NCBI RefSeq assembly: GCF_900184225.1
Contig: NZ_FXWZ01000002.1
Span: forward strand, 643,759-707,758
Source: Brevibacterium ihuae
Lineage (GTDB): Bacteria; Actinomycetota; Actinomycetes; Actinomycetales; Brevibacteriaceae
Length of the DNA: 64,000 bases
Direction: 5' to 3'
Shown here: positions 1 to 8,491 of the stretch, one piece after another
Numbering within the stretch: the first letter of the stretch is position 1
Layout of the letters: each line of letters opens with the position of its first letter
Translations under genes and position numbers: made by a program
The notes under the pieces: model-generated
What the model saw: the letters and a program-made list of their open reading frames with translations, nothing else
Databases searched by the model: none
Told to the model about the DNA's origin: nothing

Positions 1-1
1 C

Positions 2-670
2 ATCTCGATCCTCGGCGCCTCGGGCTGCGGCAAGTCGACCCTGCTCCGCGCCGCAGCCGGGCTCGGACCCGCCACCGCCGGCTCGGTGACGATCGACGGG
101 GCCGAGGTCACCGCGATCGACACCCGGGCCGCCGTCGCCTTCCAGGAGGCGCGCCTCCTCCCCTGGCGCACCGTCCGCCGCAACATCGAGCTCGGCCTGC
201 CGCGCGGCACCGCGAAAGCCGCGGCGCAGGACCAGGTGAGCGAGCTCCTCGAGCTCACCGGGCTCGCCGACAAGGGCGGCCTGCGCCCCCGGCAGATCTC
301 CGGGGGCATGGCCCAGCGGGTGTCGCTCGCCCGAGCGCTCGCCCGCAACCCCGGCGTGCTCCTCCTCGACGAGCCGTTCGGCGCGCTCGATGCACTCACC
401 CGCATCCGAATGCAGGACCTCCTCCTCGACATCCACGCGAAGCGGCCCGCCACCGTGCTCCTCGTCACCCACGACGTCGACGAGGCGCTCCAGCTCTCCG
501 ACCGGATCGTCGTCCTCGGCCGCCCCGGAGATGCCGCCGCCGGCCCGGCGACGATCACCAGCCTCGTGCCGGTCCCCGGCGACCGCCCGCGCGACCGCGG
601 GAACGCGGACCTCGCGCACCTCCGAGCCGAGCTCCTCACCCACCTCGGCGTCGACTCTCACGCCCACTGA
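2..670 (+). CDS. ABC transporter ATP-binding protein, SsuB/TauB-like (5' end outside window)
   Basis: ATPase subunit of a nitrate/sulfonate/taurine-class importer. The frame is open from base 2, so the start codon lies upstream of the window. Walker A (GASGCGKST, bases 14-40), Q-loop (FQEARLLPW), signature ISGGMAQRVSLARAL (Met in place of the usual Gln of LSGGQ), Walker B (LLLDEPFGALD) and the switch histidine (VTHD) are all present and in order, so the protein should be active. It is followed at 819 by the lipoprotein receptor and at 1877 by the permease, a complete importer. The substrate is inferred from family and from the downstream sulfur genes; thiamine-precursor or nitrate transporters share the same architecture. 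Confidence 0.9.
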   Translation: MSILGASGCGKSTLLRAAAGLGPATAGSVTIDGAEVTAIDTRAAVAFQEARLLPWRTVRRNIELGLPRGTAKAAAQDQVSELLELTGLADKGGLRPRQISGGMAQRVSLARALARNPGVLLLDEPFGALDALTRIRMQDLLLDIHAKRPATVLLVTHDVDEALQLSDRIVVLGRPGDAAAGPATITSLVPVPGDRPRDRGNADLAHLRAELLTHLGVDSHAH

Positions 671-818
671 CACCCCACCGCACCCGCCGCGCGGCGCCCC
701 GCCGCGCACCGCACCGAACACCGCACCGAAGACCCGCTCCGTACCGAACCGCGACTCCGCGCCCCACACACCGCCGCGGTCCACGGCACCGCGCCACCAT
801 CCGACCCGAAAGGCCGTC

Positions 819-1877
819 ATGACCTCCTCCCGCCTCCGCCCCTCCGCTCTCCGCCGGCTCGCCACCGCCGCGGGCCTCCTCACCGTGTCCTCCCTCTCCC
901 TCTCCGGCTGCCTCGCCGGCGAGGACGCGGCACCTGCCGACGCCGAGGGTGCGGCCGATTCCCTCGCGATCGACTACGCGACCTACAACCCGCTCTCCCT
1001 CGTCATCATGGAGAAGGGCTGGCTCGAGGCCGCGCTCGCAGAGGAGGGCGTCGAGGTCGAGTGGGTCTTCTCCGCCGGCTCGAACAAGGCCAACGAGTCG
1101 CTGCGCGCCGAGGCCGTCGACATCGGCTCAACCGCCGGTTCGGCCGCGCTCCTCGCCCGCGCGAACGGCTCCCCGATCCACGTCATCGACCTCTACTCCC
1201 AGCCGGAGTGGTCCGCGCTTGTCACCGCCCCGGACTCGGGCATCGAGTCGGTCGCCGACCTGAAGGGGAAGACGATCGCGGCGACCAAGGGCACCGACCC
1301 GTACTTCTTCCTCGTCCAGGCGCTCGCGACCGAGGGCCTCACCATCGACGACGTCGAGGTGCAGAACATCCAACACGCCGACGGCCGCACCGCCCTGGAG
1401 AACGGCCAGGTCGACGCCTGGTCCGGACTCGATCCGATCATGGCGGCGAGCGAGGGCGCGGGGAACACGCTCTTCTACCGCAACGTCGACTTCAACACCT
1501 ACGGCTTCCTCAACGCGAACGCATCATTCCTCGAGGAGTCGCCCGAGCTCGCGCAGACCGTCGTCGACGTCTACGCCTACGCCCGCGACTGGGCGCTCGC
1601 GAACACCGAGGAGACCACCCGGATCCTCGCCGAGGAGGCCGGCATCGAAGAGGACGTCGCCGCTGCGACGATCGAGCGCACCCACCTCGACATCGACCCA
1701 GTGCCGGGGCCGGACCAGATCGAGGTCCTCGAGCGGATCGCCCCGACGCTCGTCGAGACCGGCGATGTGTCCGACCAGGCGCAGGTCGACGAGGCGATCG
1801 ACACGATCGTCGACGACACCTACGCCTCGGAGGCCGACGCCTCCCGCGTCGCCGAGGCGATCGAGGCGGCAGGCTGA
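819..1877 (+). CDS. ABC transporter substrate-binding lipoprotein, SsuA/TauA/NMT1-like
   Basis: Extracellular receptor (352 aa) for the importer. The ATG at 819 is chosen because it begins a lipoprotein signal: basic n-region (RLRPSALRR), hydrophobic stretch, and lipobox LSGC with the lipidated Cys at about residue 31, followed by an acidic Ala-rich linker. The longer open frame upstream overlaps the ATPase gene and lacks a signal. The mature part has the pattern of aliphatic-sulfonate/nitrate/taurine binding proteins (DYATYNPLSLVIMEKGWLE near the start; LKGKTIAATKGTDPYFFLVQ mid-protein). Its stop overlaps the permease start (TGATG), implying translational coupling. Ligand not determinable from sequence. 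Confidence 0.88.
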   Translation: MTSSRLRPSALRRLATAAGLLTVSSLSLSGCLAGEDAAPADAEGAADSLAIDYATYNPLSLVIMEKGWLEAALAEEGVEVEWVFSAGSNKANESLRAEAVDIGSTAGSAALLARANGSPIHVIDLYSQPEWSALVTAPDSGIESVADLKGKTIAATKGTDPYFFLVQALATEGLTIDDVEVQNIQHADGRTALENGQVDAWSGLDPIMAASEGAGNTLFYRNVDFNTYGFLNANASFLEESPELAQTVVDVYAYARDWALANTEETTRILAEEAGIEEDVAAATIERTHLDIDPVPGPDQIEVLERIAPTLVETGDVSDQAQVDEAIDTIVDDTYASEADASRVAEAIEAAG

Positions 1878-2725
1878 TGGCGGCGAACATCCCGGTCCAC
1901 ACCCCGCACCCCGGCGCGCCGGAGTCCGCACCCGCTGCTCCGGCGAGCACCGGCACCCGTCCCCGCACGCTCTCCGGTCCCGCCCGGCTGGGCCTCGGCC
2001 TCCTCCTGCCCGCGGCCCTGCTCGCCGTATGGCAGCTGCTGAGCTCGACCGGGGTCTTCACCTTCGTCCAGCTCCCGCCCCCGCTCGCCGTACTCGAGGC
2101 CGCCGTCGAGCTCGTCGAGCGCGGCGACCTGTGGATCAACATCGCGATCTCCGTCCAGCGCGTGGTCCTCGGCTTCCTCGCCGGTGCGGTCCTCGGCCTG
2201 CTGCTCGGATCGCTCGTCGGCCTCTCCCGGCTCGTCGACCTCCTCGTCGCTCCGACGATCGGCGCCTTCCGCGCCGTGCCCTCGCTCGCCTGGGTCCCGC
2301 TCCTCCTCCTGTGGATCGGCCTCGGCGAGGACTCCAAGGTCACGCTCATCGCGATCGGCGCGTTCTTCCCGGTCTACACCACCGTCGCCTCCGCCCTCCG
2401 GCACGTCGACCCCCACCTCGTCGAGGCCGCGCGAAGCTTCGGCTACACCGGGCTGCGGCTCCTCCTCACCGTCCAGCTGCCCGCCGTCGTGCCCTCGGTG
2501 TTCTCCGGGCTGCGTCTCGCGCTCGCCCAGGCATGGCTGTTCCTCGTCGCCGCCGAGCTGCTCGGGGCCTCCATGGGCCTCGGGTTCCTCCTCACCGATT
2601 CGCAGAACAACGGGCGGACCGACCGGCTGCTCCTCGCCATCGTGCTGCTCGCGGTGTTCGGCAAGATCACCGACGCACTCCTCGGCCGCCTCGAGAAGTC
2701 GGCGATCCTCCGGTGGGCGTCGTGA
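1877..2725 (+). CDS. ABC transporter permease, SsuC/TauC-like
   Basis: Membrane subunit (282 aa) with about six predicted membrane segments and the BPD_transp_1 pattern. The EAA loop that docks the ATPase is visible (VEAARSFGYTGLRLLLTVQL). A Pro/Ala-rich cytoplasmic N-terminus of about 35 residues precedes the first helix (LGLGLLLPAALLAVWQLL). The ATG overlaps the receptor stop by one base, and its own stop overlaps the GTG of the acetyl-CoA synthetase gene, so five reading frames form one coupled unit or nearly so. Confidence 0.9.
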   Translation: MAANIPVHTPHPGAPESAPAAPASTGTRPRTLSGPARLGLGLLLPAALLAVWQLLSSTGVFTFVQLPPPLAVLEAAVELVERGDLWINIAISVQRVVLGFLAGAVLGLLLGSLVGLSRLVDLLVAPTIGAFRAVPSLAWVPLLLLWIGLGEDSKVTLIAIGAFFPVYTTVASALRHVDPHLVEAARSFGYTGLRLLLTVQLPAVVPSVFSGLRLALAQAWLFLVAAELLGASMGLGFLLTDSQNNGRTDRLLLAIVLLAVFGKITDALLGRLEKSAILRWAS

Positions 2726-4797
2726 CGACCACCGCACCCGGCACCGCGCGGCCCGCAGCGGCCCTGTCCCCCGTCCGCCGCGCACCCGACAACCCGGCCA
2801 TCGAATCCGATGCGGCGCGCATCGCGTTCTGGGAGACGCAGGCCGGGCGGCTCGACTGGGTCGAGGGTTGGCACACCGCCCACACCTTCGAGAAGCCGCG
2901 CCGGCTCGACCGGTCCCGGGACGCCGACACCGCGGAGTCCCCGGAGTACACCGTCCCGACGATCGAATGGTTCGCGGGCGGGAAGCTCAACGCCGCCGCC
3001 AACTGCCTCGACCGTCACGTGGCGGCCGGCCGCGGCGACCGGGTGGCCCTCCACTTCGAGGGCGAGCCCGGGGACCGCCGGACGTACACGTACGCGGAGC
3101 TCCTCGCCGAGGTGTCCCGGGCCGCCCATGCCCTCGAGGCCCTCGGCGTCATCCCCGGCGACCGGGTGGTCATCTACCTCCCGGTGATCCCGGAGACCCT
3201 CGTCATAACGCTCGCGTGCGCCCGGATCGGCGCGGTCCACTCGCTCGTGTTCGGCGGGTTCTCCGCCGAGGCGCTGCGCTTCCGCATCGAGGACACCGGG
3301 GCGAAGGTCCTCGTCACGAGCGACGGCCAGTTCCGGCGCGGCGCGGCGGTGCCGGTCAAGGCCGCCGCCGACGCCGCGTGCGCCGGGGACAACGCCATCG
3401 AGCACGTCCTCGTCGTCGCCCGCACCGGGGAGACCGACCTCCCGTGGACCCCGGGCCGCGACGTGTGGTGGCACGAGGCGCTCGCCGCCCAGCCGGACGC
3501 CCACGCGCCGCCCGCCTTCGACGCCGAGCACCCGCTGTTCATCATCTACACCTCGGGCACCACCGGGAAGCCCAAGGGACTCGTCCACACCACCGGCGGG
3601 TACCTCGTGCAGACGGCGTACACCCACGCGCTCCTCTTCGACCTCGTCGACGACGAGCTCGCCGCGGTCAACGATCCCGCCCGCGTCGACAGCACGGTCC
3701 ACTGGTGCACCGCGGACCTCGCGTGGGTCACCGCGCACACCTACGAGATCTACGGACCGCTCCTCAACGGCATCACCCAGGTGATCTACGAGGGCACCCC
3801 GGCGAGCCCGCACCCGGGGCGGCACTTCGAGATCATCGAGCGCTACGGCGTCACGCACTACTACACCGCACCCACCCTCATCCGATCGCACATCGGGAAC
3901 TTCCCGTCCGGGCTGCCCGACACCTGGGACCTCTCCTCGATCCGGCTCCTCGGCACGGTCGGCGAATCGATCAACCCCGAGGCCTGGCGCTGGTTCCGGC
4001 GCGAGATCGGCGGCGACGCGCTCCCGGTGGTCGACACGTGGTGGCAGTCGGAGACCGGCGCGACGATCATGTCGCCCCGGCCTCACGACTCGTGCTTCGA
4101 GCCGGGAGCGGACACCGCGCCCAAGCCCGGCTGCGCCACCCGCGCCGTGCCCGGGGTCTCGACCCGGGTCGTCGACGAGTCCGGGGCGGACGCCCCCGAC
4201 GGCGTCCAGGGATTCGTCGTCGTCGACCGGATCGGACCGTCGATGGCGCGCACGGTGTGGGGCGACCCGCAGCGCTACCTCGATTCGTACTGGAGGGCGT
4301 TCGGCGAGCGCGGCTGGTTCTTCTCCGGCGACGGCGGCCGGCGCGACGCGGACGGCGACATCACCCTGCTCGGTCGGGTCGACGACGTCATCAACGTGTC
4401 GGGCCACCGCCTGTCGACGATCGAGCTCGAATCCGCGCTCATCACGCACCCCGATGTCGTCGAGGCCGGATCCACGCCGATCGCCGACCCGCTCACCGGG
4501 CAGGCAGCCATCGCCTACGTCGTCCTCACCCGGGCCGCCCGGCACCGCGACGCGGCCGAGGTCGAGGCCGAGCTCCGCGCCCATGTCGCCCGCGAGATCG
4601 GGCCGGTGGCCCGGCCCGCGCGGGTGATCCCCGTGCCCGAGGTGCCCAAGACGCGGTCGGGCAAGATCATGCGCCGACTCCTCACCCAGCTCTACGAGGG
4701 CACCCCGCTCGGCGACACGACCTCGCTCCAGAACCCCGCGGCGATCGCCGGGATCGCCCGGATCGTGGGACACCCGAGCGCGGCCGACGACCGCTGA
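2722..4797 (+). CDS. acs: acetyl-CoA synthetase (AMP-forming acetate-CoA ligase)
   Basis: Converts acetate, ATP and CoA to acetyl-CoA. 691 aa, the usual Acs length plus a short N-terminal extension. The N-terminal ACAS_N region (FWETQAGRLDWVEGW) is followed by the adenylate-forming core, P-loop motif YTSGTTGKPKG at about residue 276, the Acs pocket (DTWWQSETGA) and the C-terminal lid with PKTRSGKIMRR; the acetylation-controlled catalytic Lys is about residue 648. The start GTG at 2722 overlaps the permease stop (GTGA); an in-frame GTG at 2713 is less likely. Its coupling to a sulfonate-type importer is unusual. It could supply acetyl-CoA for homoserine acetylation upstream of the next gene, but that is inference, and a propionyl-CoA preference cannot be excluded. 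Confidence 0.88.
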   Translation: MTTTAPGTARPAAALSPVRRAPDNPAIESDAARIAFWETQAGRLDWVEGWHTAHTFEKPRRLDRSRDADTAESPEYTVPTIEWFAGGKLNAAANCLDRHVAAGRGDRVALHFEGEPGDRRTYTYAELLAEVSRAAHALEALGVIPGDRVVIYLPVIPETLVITLACARIGAVHSLVFGGFSAEALRFRIEDTGAKVLVTSDGQFRRGAAVPVKAAADAACAGDNAIEHVLVVARTGETDLPWTPGRDVWWHEALAAQPDAHAPPAFDAEHPLFIIYTSGTTGKPKGLVHTTGGYLVQTAYTHALLFDLVDDELAAVNDPARVDSTVHWCTADLAWVTAHTYEIYGPLLNGITQVIYEGTPASPHPGRHFEIIERYGVTHYYTAPTLIRSHIGNFPSGLPDTWDLSSIRLLGTVGESINPEAWRWFRREIGGDALPVVDTWWQSETGATIMSPRPHDSCFEPGADTAPKPGCATRAVPGVSTRVVDESGADAPDGVQGFVVVDRIGPSMARTVWGDPQRYLDSYWRAFGERGWFFSGDGGRRDADGDITLLGRVDDVINVSGHRLSTIELESALITHPDVVEAGSTPIADPLTGQAAIAYVVLTRAARHRDAAEVEAELRAHVAREIGPVARPARVIPVPEVPKTRSGKIMRRLLTQLYEGTPLGDTTSLQNPAAIAGIARIVGHPSAADDR

Positions 4798-4842
4798 CCC
4801 AGACTGCGAATCACCCGAAGAAACCGGAAGAGGTCTCACCCG

Positions 4843-6165
4843 ATGTCAGATCACCAGTTCGGATTCCGCACCCTGGCGCTCCACGCCGGCGGAACGCCCG
4901 ACGCCGTCCACGGCGCCCGCGCGGTGCCGATCTATCAGTCCACCTCGTTCGTGTTCCAGGACTCCGCCGACGCCGCGAACCTCTTCGCGCTCCAGAAGTA
5001 CGGCAACATCTACTCCCGGATCGGCAACCCGACGGTCGCCTCGTTCGAGGAGCGGATCGCCGCGCTCGAGGGCGGGATCGGCGCCGTCGCCACCGCCTCG
5101 GGCATGGCTGCGGAGTTCATCACCTTCGCCGCGCTCACCCGGGCCGGCGACCACATCGTCGCCTCCTCGCAGCTCTACGGCGGCACGATCACCCAGCTCG
5201 ACGTCACCCTGCGCCGGTTCGGCGTCGACACGACCTTCGTCGCCGGCACCGACCCGGCCGACTACCGCGCCGCGCTCCGTCCGGAGACGAAGGCGGTCTA
5301 CTGCGAGCTCGTCGCCAATCCGTCCGGCGAGATCAGCGACCTCGCCGCCCTCGCGGAGATCGCGCACGAGGCGGGCGTCCCGCTCGTCGTCGACGCGACG
5401 CTCACCACCCCGTACCTGTGCCGTCCCTTCGACCACGGGGCCGACATCGTCATCCACTCGGCGACGAAGTTCCTCGGCGGGCACGGCACCACGCTCGGCG
5501 GCGTCGTCGTCGAGTCCGGGCGCTTCGACTGGGGCAACGGGAACTTCCCGGCGATGACCGAACCGGTCCCCTCGTACAACGGCCTGTCGTGGTGGGACAA
5601 CTTCGGCGAGTTCGGCTTCCTCACCCGCCTGCGCTCCGAGCAGCTCCGCGACATCGGGCCCAGCCTGTCCCCGCAGTCGGCCTGGCAGCTCCTCCAGGGC
5701 GTCGAGACCCTCGCACAGCGGATGGACGCGCACCTGGCGAACGCCCGCGAGGTCGCCGCGTGGCTCGAGTCCGATCCCCGCGTGTCCTACGTCAACTACG
5801 CCGGACTGCCGTCCCATCCGCATCATGAGCGGGCGCAGAAGTACCTGCCGCACGGCGTCGGCTCGGTCTTCTCGTTCGGCGTCGCGGCCACCGCGGAGCT
5901 CACCGGGCGCGAGGTGGGCGCCCGGTTCATCGAGGCGACGCAACTCGCCAGCCACCTCGCGAACGTCGGCGACGCACGCACCCTCGTGCTCCACCCCGCG
6001 TCGACCACGCACCAACAGCTCACCGCGGAGCAGCTCACCGCCGGCGGCGTCCACGAGGACCTCATCCGGCTCTCCGTGGGCATCGAGGATCCGGCCGACA
6101 TCATCTGGGACTTCGATCAGGCGCTCACCGCAGCCACCGGACGGACACGAGAGGACGCACGATGA
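4843..6165 (+). CDS. metY: O-acetylhomoserine/O-acetylserine sulfhydrylase, PLP-dependent (MetY)
   Basis: Cys/Met-metabolism PLP enzyme (440 aa) that makes homocysteine from O-acetylhomoserine and sulfide. The PLP lysine lies in SATKFLGGHGTTLGG (about residue 209); YGGT, EPVPSYNG and the N-terminal FGFRTLALHAGG match the long (about 430-445 aa) O-acetylhomoserine sulfhydrylase class rather than the shorter cystathionine synthases. A purine-rich SD (GGAAGAGG) precedes the ATG. Its stop overlaps the next gene (ATGA). Context: downstream of a sulfonate-type importer, consistent with direct sulfhydrylation for methionine. No metX is present in the window. Confidence 0.9.
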   Translation: MSDHQFGFRTLALHAGGTPDAVHGARAVPIYQSTSFVFQDSADAANLFALQKYGNIYSRIGNPTVASFEERIAALEGGIGAVATASGMAAEFITFAALTRAGDHIVASSQLYGGTITQLDVTLRRFGVDTTFVAGTDPADYRAALRPETKAVYCELVANPSGEISDLAALAEIAHEAGVPLVVDATLTTPYLCRPFDHGADIVIHSATKFLGGHGTTLGGVVVESGRFDWGNGNFPAMTEPVPSYNGLSWWDNFGEFGFLTRLRSEQLRDIGPSLSPQSAWQLLQGVETLAQRMDAHLANAREVAAWLESDPRVSYVNYAGLPSHPHHERAQKYLPHGVGSVFSFGVAATAELTGREVGARFIEATQLASHLANVGDARTLVLHPASTTHQQLTAEQLTAGGVHEDLIRLSVGIEDPADIIWDFDQALTAATGRTREDAR

Positions 6166-6656
6166 CCACCGAGACCCGCACGTGGGTGGGACCGACGGCC
6201 GCCGAACGCCTGCAGATCCTCCGCACCTCCGAATCGATCGCGATCGTCGGGGCCTCCGACAAGCCGTCGCGCGCCTCGAACTTCGTCGCGACCTACCTGC
6301 TGTCGTCCTCGCCGTACCGGGTGTACTTCATCAACCCGGTGCTCGACGAGATCCTCGGCCACCCGGTGTATCCCTCGCTCGCCGACCTGCCCGAGGTCCC
6401 CGACATCGTCGACGTGTTCCGCAAGCACGACGACCTGCCCGGAGTGGCCCGGGAGGCCGTGGAGATCGGGGCGAAGACCCTGTGGCTCCAGCTCGGATCG
6501 TGGAACGAGGAGGCGGCGGCGATCGCCGAGGCCGGCGGACTGCAGGTCGTCATGGACCGCTGCACGAAGATCGAGCACGCCCGCTTCCACGGCGGGCTCC
6601 ACCTCGCCGGCTTCAACACCGGGGTGATCTCCTCGAAGCGCCAGGTCACCGCCTGA
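6162..6656 (+). CDS. CoA-binding domain protein (YccU/DUF-type Rossmann)
   Basis: 164 aa protein made essentially of one CoA-binding Rossmann domain: ESIAIVGASDKPSRASNFVATYL at the N-terminus, FINPVLDEILGHPVYPSLADLP mid-domain, and TLWLQLGSWNEEAAAIAEAGG plus the MDRC element near the C-terminus. It overlaps metY by ATGA and must be co-translated with it. This metY/CoA-binding pairing is widespread in Actinobacteria and Firmicutes, but the partner's role is not established; regulation by or delivery of acetyl-CoA is only a guess. Confidence 0.85.
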   Translation: MTTETRTWVGPTAAERLQILRTSESIAIVGASDKPSRASNFVATYLLSSSPYRVYFINPVLDEILGHPVYPSLADLPEVPDIVDVFRKHDDLPGVAREAVEIGAKTLWLQLGSWNEEAAAIAEAGGLQVVMDRCTKIEHARFHGGLHLAGFNTGVISSKRQVTA

Positions 6657-6669
6657 ACCGCACGCGACA

Positions 6670-6705
6670 CCGGCTCCCCTCGGCCACGGGTCCGAGGGGA
6701 GCCGG
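6670..6705. terminator. bidirectional terminator between convergent genes
   Basis: Perfect 14-bp stem CCGGCTCCCCTCGG / CCGAGGGGAGCCGG with an 8-nt loop, lying between the end of the CoA-binding gene (+) and the end of the MpaB-like gene (-). There is no long T tract, as is common for actinobacterial terminators. Confidence 0.75.
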
Positions 6706-6714
6706 CGCGTCTGC

Positions 6715-7890
6715 TCAGGCGGCGGTCTCCTCCCCGGCGGGCGCCGTCTCGTAGGCCGACTTCCCGTCCTCGGTCGCGGCGAGGAGATGGGTGAGCATCG
6801 CCTCGTTCGTCGCGATCTCCCGCTCGAGCTCAGCGGGCAGCTGCCGGAGGAAGTCGTACCGCTGCCTCACCACCGGCACCTGGAGGAGCTCGGCGACCTG
6901 CATCGAGGTCCGCGGGATCGCGAGCCAGTCGGCGAGCTCGTCGCCGTGGATGATCCGGATCTGCGCCTGCGTCCGCTCCACGAGCGGCCCCTCGGGCAGA
7001 CCGAGGACGAGCGCGAGCTGCGCGGCGGTCGCCCCGACGAGCGCGTCGACGAGCGCCCGCGAGCCGTCGTCGGGCTTCCCGGCGACGGCGGCGATCGCCT
7101 GCACCATCGGCTCGGAGGACTCGTGGTCGTCGAGCCCGGCGAGGAGGTCGGCGGGGATCCCGAGCAGCCGCCCGACGACCTGCCACATCCCGTAGACGTC
7201 GCGGATCTGCTCCTCCGTGAGGTCGTAGCCCATGGCCGCCAGACCGCGGTACGGGATGTAGGTGAAGTCGAACCACGTGCGGAGCATGTCGATCGCATTG
7301 ATCGGCAGGCCCCACTCCCCCGTGTCCGGGTGCCGCTCGAGATGCTGGGCGCGCGCGTAGGCGTGCATCGCCCGGACCATCCCGGTGTGCTCGAAGCCGC
7401 CGCCGCCCGGCTCGAGCGCGCCGGCGGCATAGAGATGGTAGTTCCAGTTGCGGGTGTCGATGAGCCGACGCAGCGCCCCGTCCACCAGCCGACCGGTGCC
7501 CACGAGCACGGTGGAGATCGCCGGGCTCGAGTACGTGTTGACGAGCGATCCCGGGCCGAGCGCCACTGAGTGGGTGAGGACGGGGATCGACAGGTACACC
7601 CGCCGGCCGCGCTCGATCTGCTCGCGGTTCGCGTTCGCGGCCGTCGTGCGCATGTCGTCGAGGAAGGCGACGACCTCGGGCGCGTCACCGGGTGCCGCCG
7701 CCCCGGCCGCGAGGGCGGTGCGCAGCTGGCGCATGAGCACCGGGCGCGGCAGGTCGGCGGTGAAGAGGGCGTCGCCGGCGGGGTCTCCCTCGTGGAAGGC
7801 GGTGAGGAATCGCGCCGCGCGCTCCTCCCCGTGCGTGCGGATGAAGTCGGCGCGGTCGCCGCGGCCGGACGGCCAGGCAGCAGTCGTCAT
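6715..7890 (-). CDS. oxygenase MpaB family / DUF2236 (latex-clearing-protein-like) protein
   Basis: 391 aa member of the DUF2236 fold shared by MpaB and the heme rubber oxygenases (Lcp). The family core is visible: LIDTRNWNYHLYAAGAL, then HTGMVRAMHAYARAQ (the HxxxR-type segment with the putative heme-ligand region) and INAIDMLRTWFDFTYIPYRG. No signal peptide or membrane segment, so probably cytoplasmic, unlike secreted Lcp. It is divergent from the small membrane protein at 8037, and the 146-bp space between them holds two palindromes of the TetR type. Substrate unknown; the family includes many uncharacterised oxygenases, so rubber cleavage should not be assumed. Confidence 0.75.
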   Translation of the reverse strand: MTTAAWPSGRGDRADFIRTHGEERAARFLTAFHEGDPAGDALFTADLPRPVLMRQLRTALAAGAAAPGDAPEVVAFLDDMRTTAANANREQIERGRRVYLSIPVLTHSVALGPGSLVNTYSSPAISTVLVGTGRLVDGALRRLIDTRNWNYHLYAAGALEPGGGGFEHTGMVRAMHAYARAQHLERHPDTGEWGLPINAIDMLRTWFDFTYIPYRGLAAMGYDLTEEQIRDVYGMWQVVGRLLGIPADLLAGLDDHESSEPMVQAIAAVAGKPDDGSRALVDALVGATAAQLALVLGLPEGPLVERTQAQIRIIHGDELADWLAIPRTSMQVAELLQVPVVRQRYDFLRQLPAELEREIATNEAMLTHLLAATEDGKSAYETAPAGEETAA

Positions 7891-7981
7891 GGGTGCTCCT
7901 TCTGATCGATGCGGTGGTGGCCCGAGCCTAGTGGCCCGACCACCCGCTTGTGAAGTGCATCACACCGCTGGGCACCGGCTG

Positions 7982-8029
7982 CCGACAGCGTGTCGGGAAA
8001 TTGATCGTACCGACACCCTGTCGGTACGA
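7982..8029. promoter_or_regulatory. paired TetR-type operators and overlapping promoter of the 8037 gene
   Basis: Two palindromes of the same form. Site 1 (7982-7996): CCGACA, GCG, TGTCGG. Site 2 (8005-8029): 11-bp arms TCGTACCGACA and TGTCGGTACGA around CCC. Site 2 fills the 18-bp spacer between a plausible -35 (TTGATC, 8001-8006) and -10 (TACGAC, 8025-8030), and the ATG at 8037 follows seven bases later, so the transcript may be leaderless. The same core appears upstream of 9242, flanking the TetR gene at 8492. Confidence 0.65.
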
Positions 8030-8036
8030 CTGCGGC

Positions 8037-8399
8037 ATGGAGATTCTCAAGAACGTCATCCTCGTCCTGCACTTCATCGGCATCGCATCCCTGCTCGGCG
8101 GGGTGATCATGCAGTCGCGGGCGATGCGCGAGGCGCAGGCCCGGATCGTCGCGCCGATCATGCACGGCGCCTGGACGATGCTCATCACCGGCGTGCTCCT
8201 CGTCGGCCTGCAGTACCCGATCGGGAACGAGGTCAACAACACGAAGATCACCGTCAAGCTCCTCGTGCTCCTCGCGATCATCATCATCGCCCTGATCAAC
8301 CGCAAGCGCGAGGCCCTCGCCTCCTGGGTCCTCCCGACCATCGGCGCCCTCACGGTGATCAACATCGCGATCGCCGCCCTCTGGGTGAACTACTCCTGA
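8037..8399 (+). CDS. small four-helix membrane protein, function unknown
   Basis: 120 aa, four predicted membrane helices (VILVLHFIGIASLLGGVIM; MHGAWTMLITGVLLVGL; ITVKLLVLLAIIIIALI; VLPTIGALTVINIAIAAL) joined by short charged loops, the third loop being NRKRE. I do not recognise the family. ATG 8037 is preferred over 7950 because it starts directly with the first helix and sits at leaderless distance from the operator-embedded promoter; the longer frame would translate through both operators. A hairpin terminator follows. Shared operators suggest it is induced with the permease locus at 9242. Confidence 0.8.
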   Translation: MEILKNVILVLHFIGIASLLGGVIMQSRAMREAQARIVAPIMHGAWTMLITGVLLVGLQYPIGNEVNNTKITVKLLVLLAIIIIALINRKREALASWVLPTIGALTVINIAIAALWVNYS

Positions 8400-8425
8400 C
8401 GACCGGCCCGCAGCCACCGCTCAGA

Positions 8426-8456
8426 GCAGCGCCGTCCCCGCCCGGGACGGCGCTGC
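8426..8456 (+). terminator. hairpin terminator after the small membrane protein gene
   Basis: Perfect 13-bp stem GCAGCGCCGTCCC / GGGACGGCGCTGC with a 5-nt loop, between the stop at 8399 and the TetR start at 8492. Only a short T-rich run follows. Confidence 0.7.
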
Positions 8457-8491
8457 GTGCTTTCAGGAACTTCTCGGCCCATAATGAGGTC

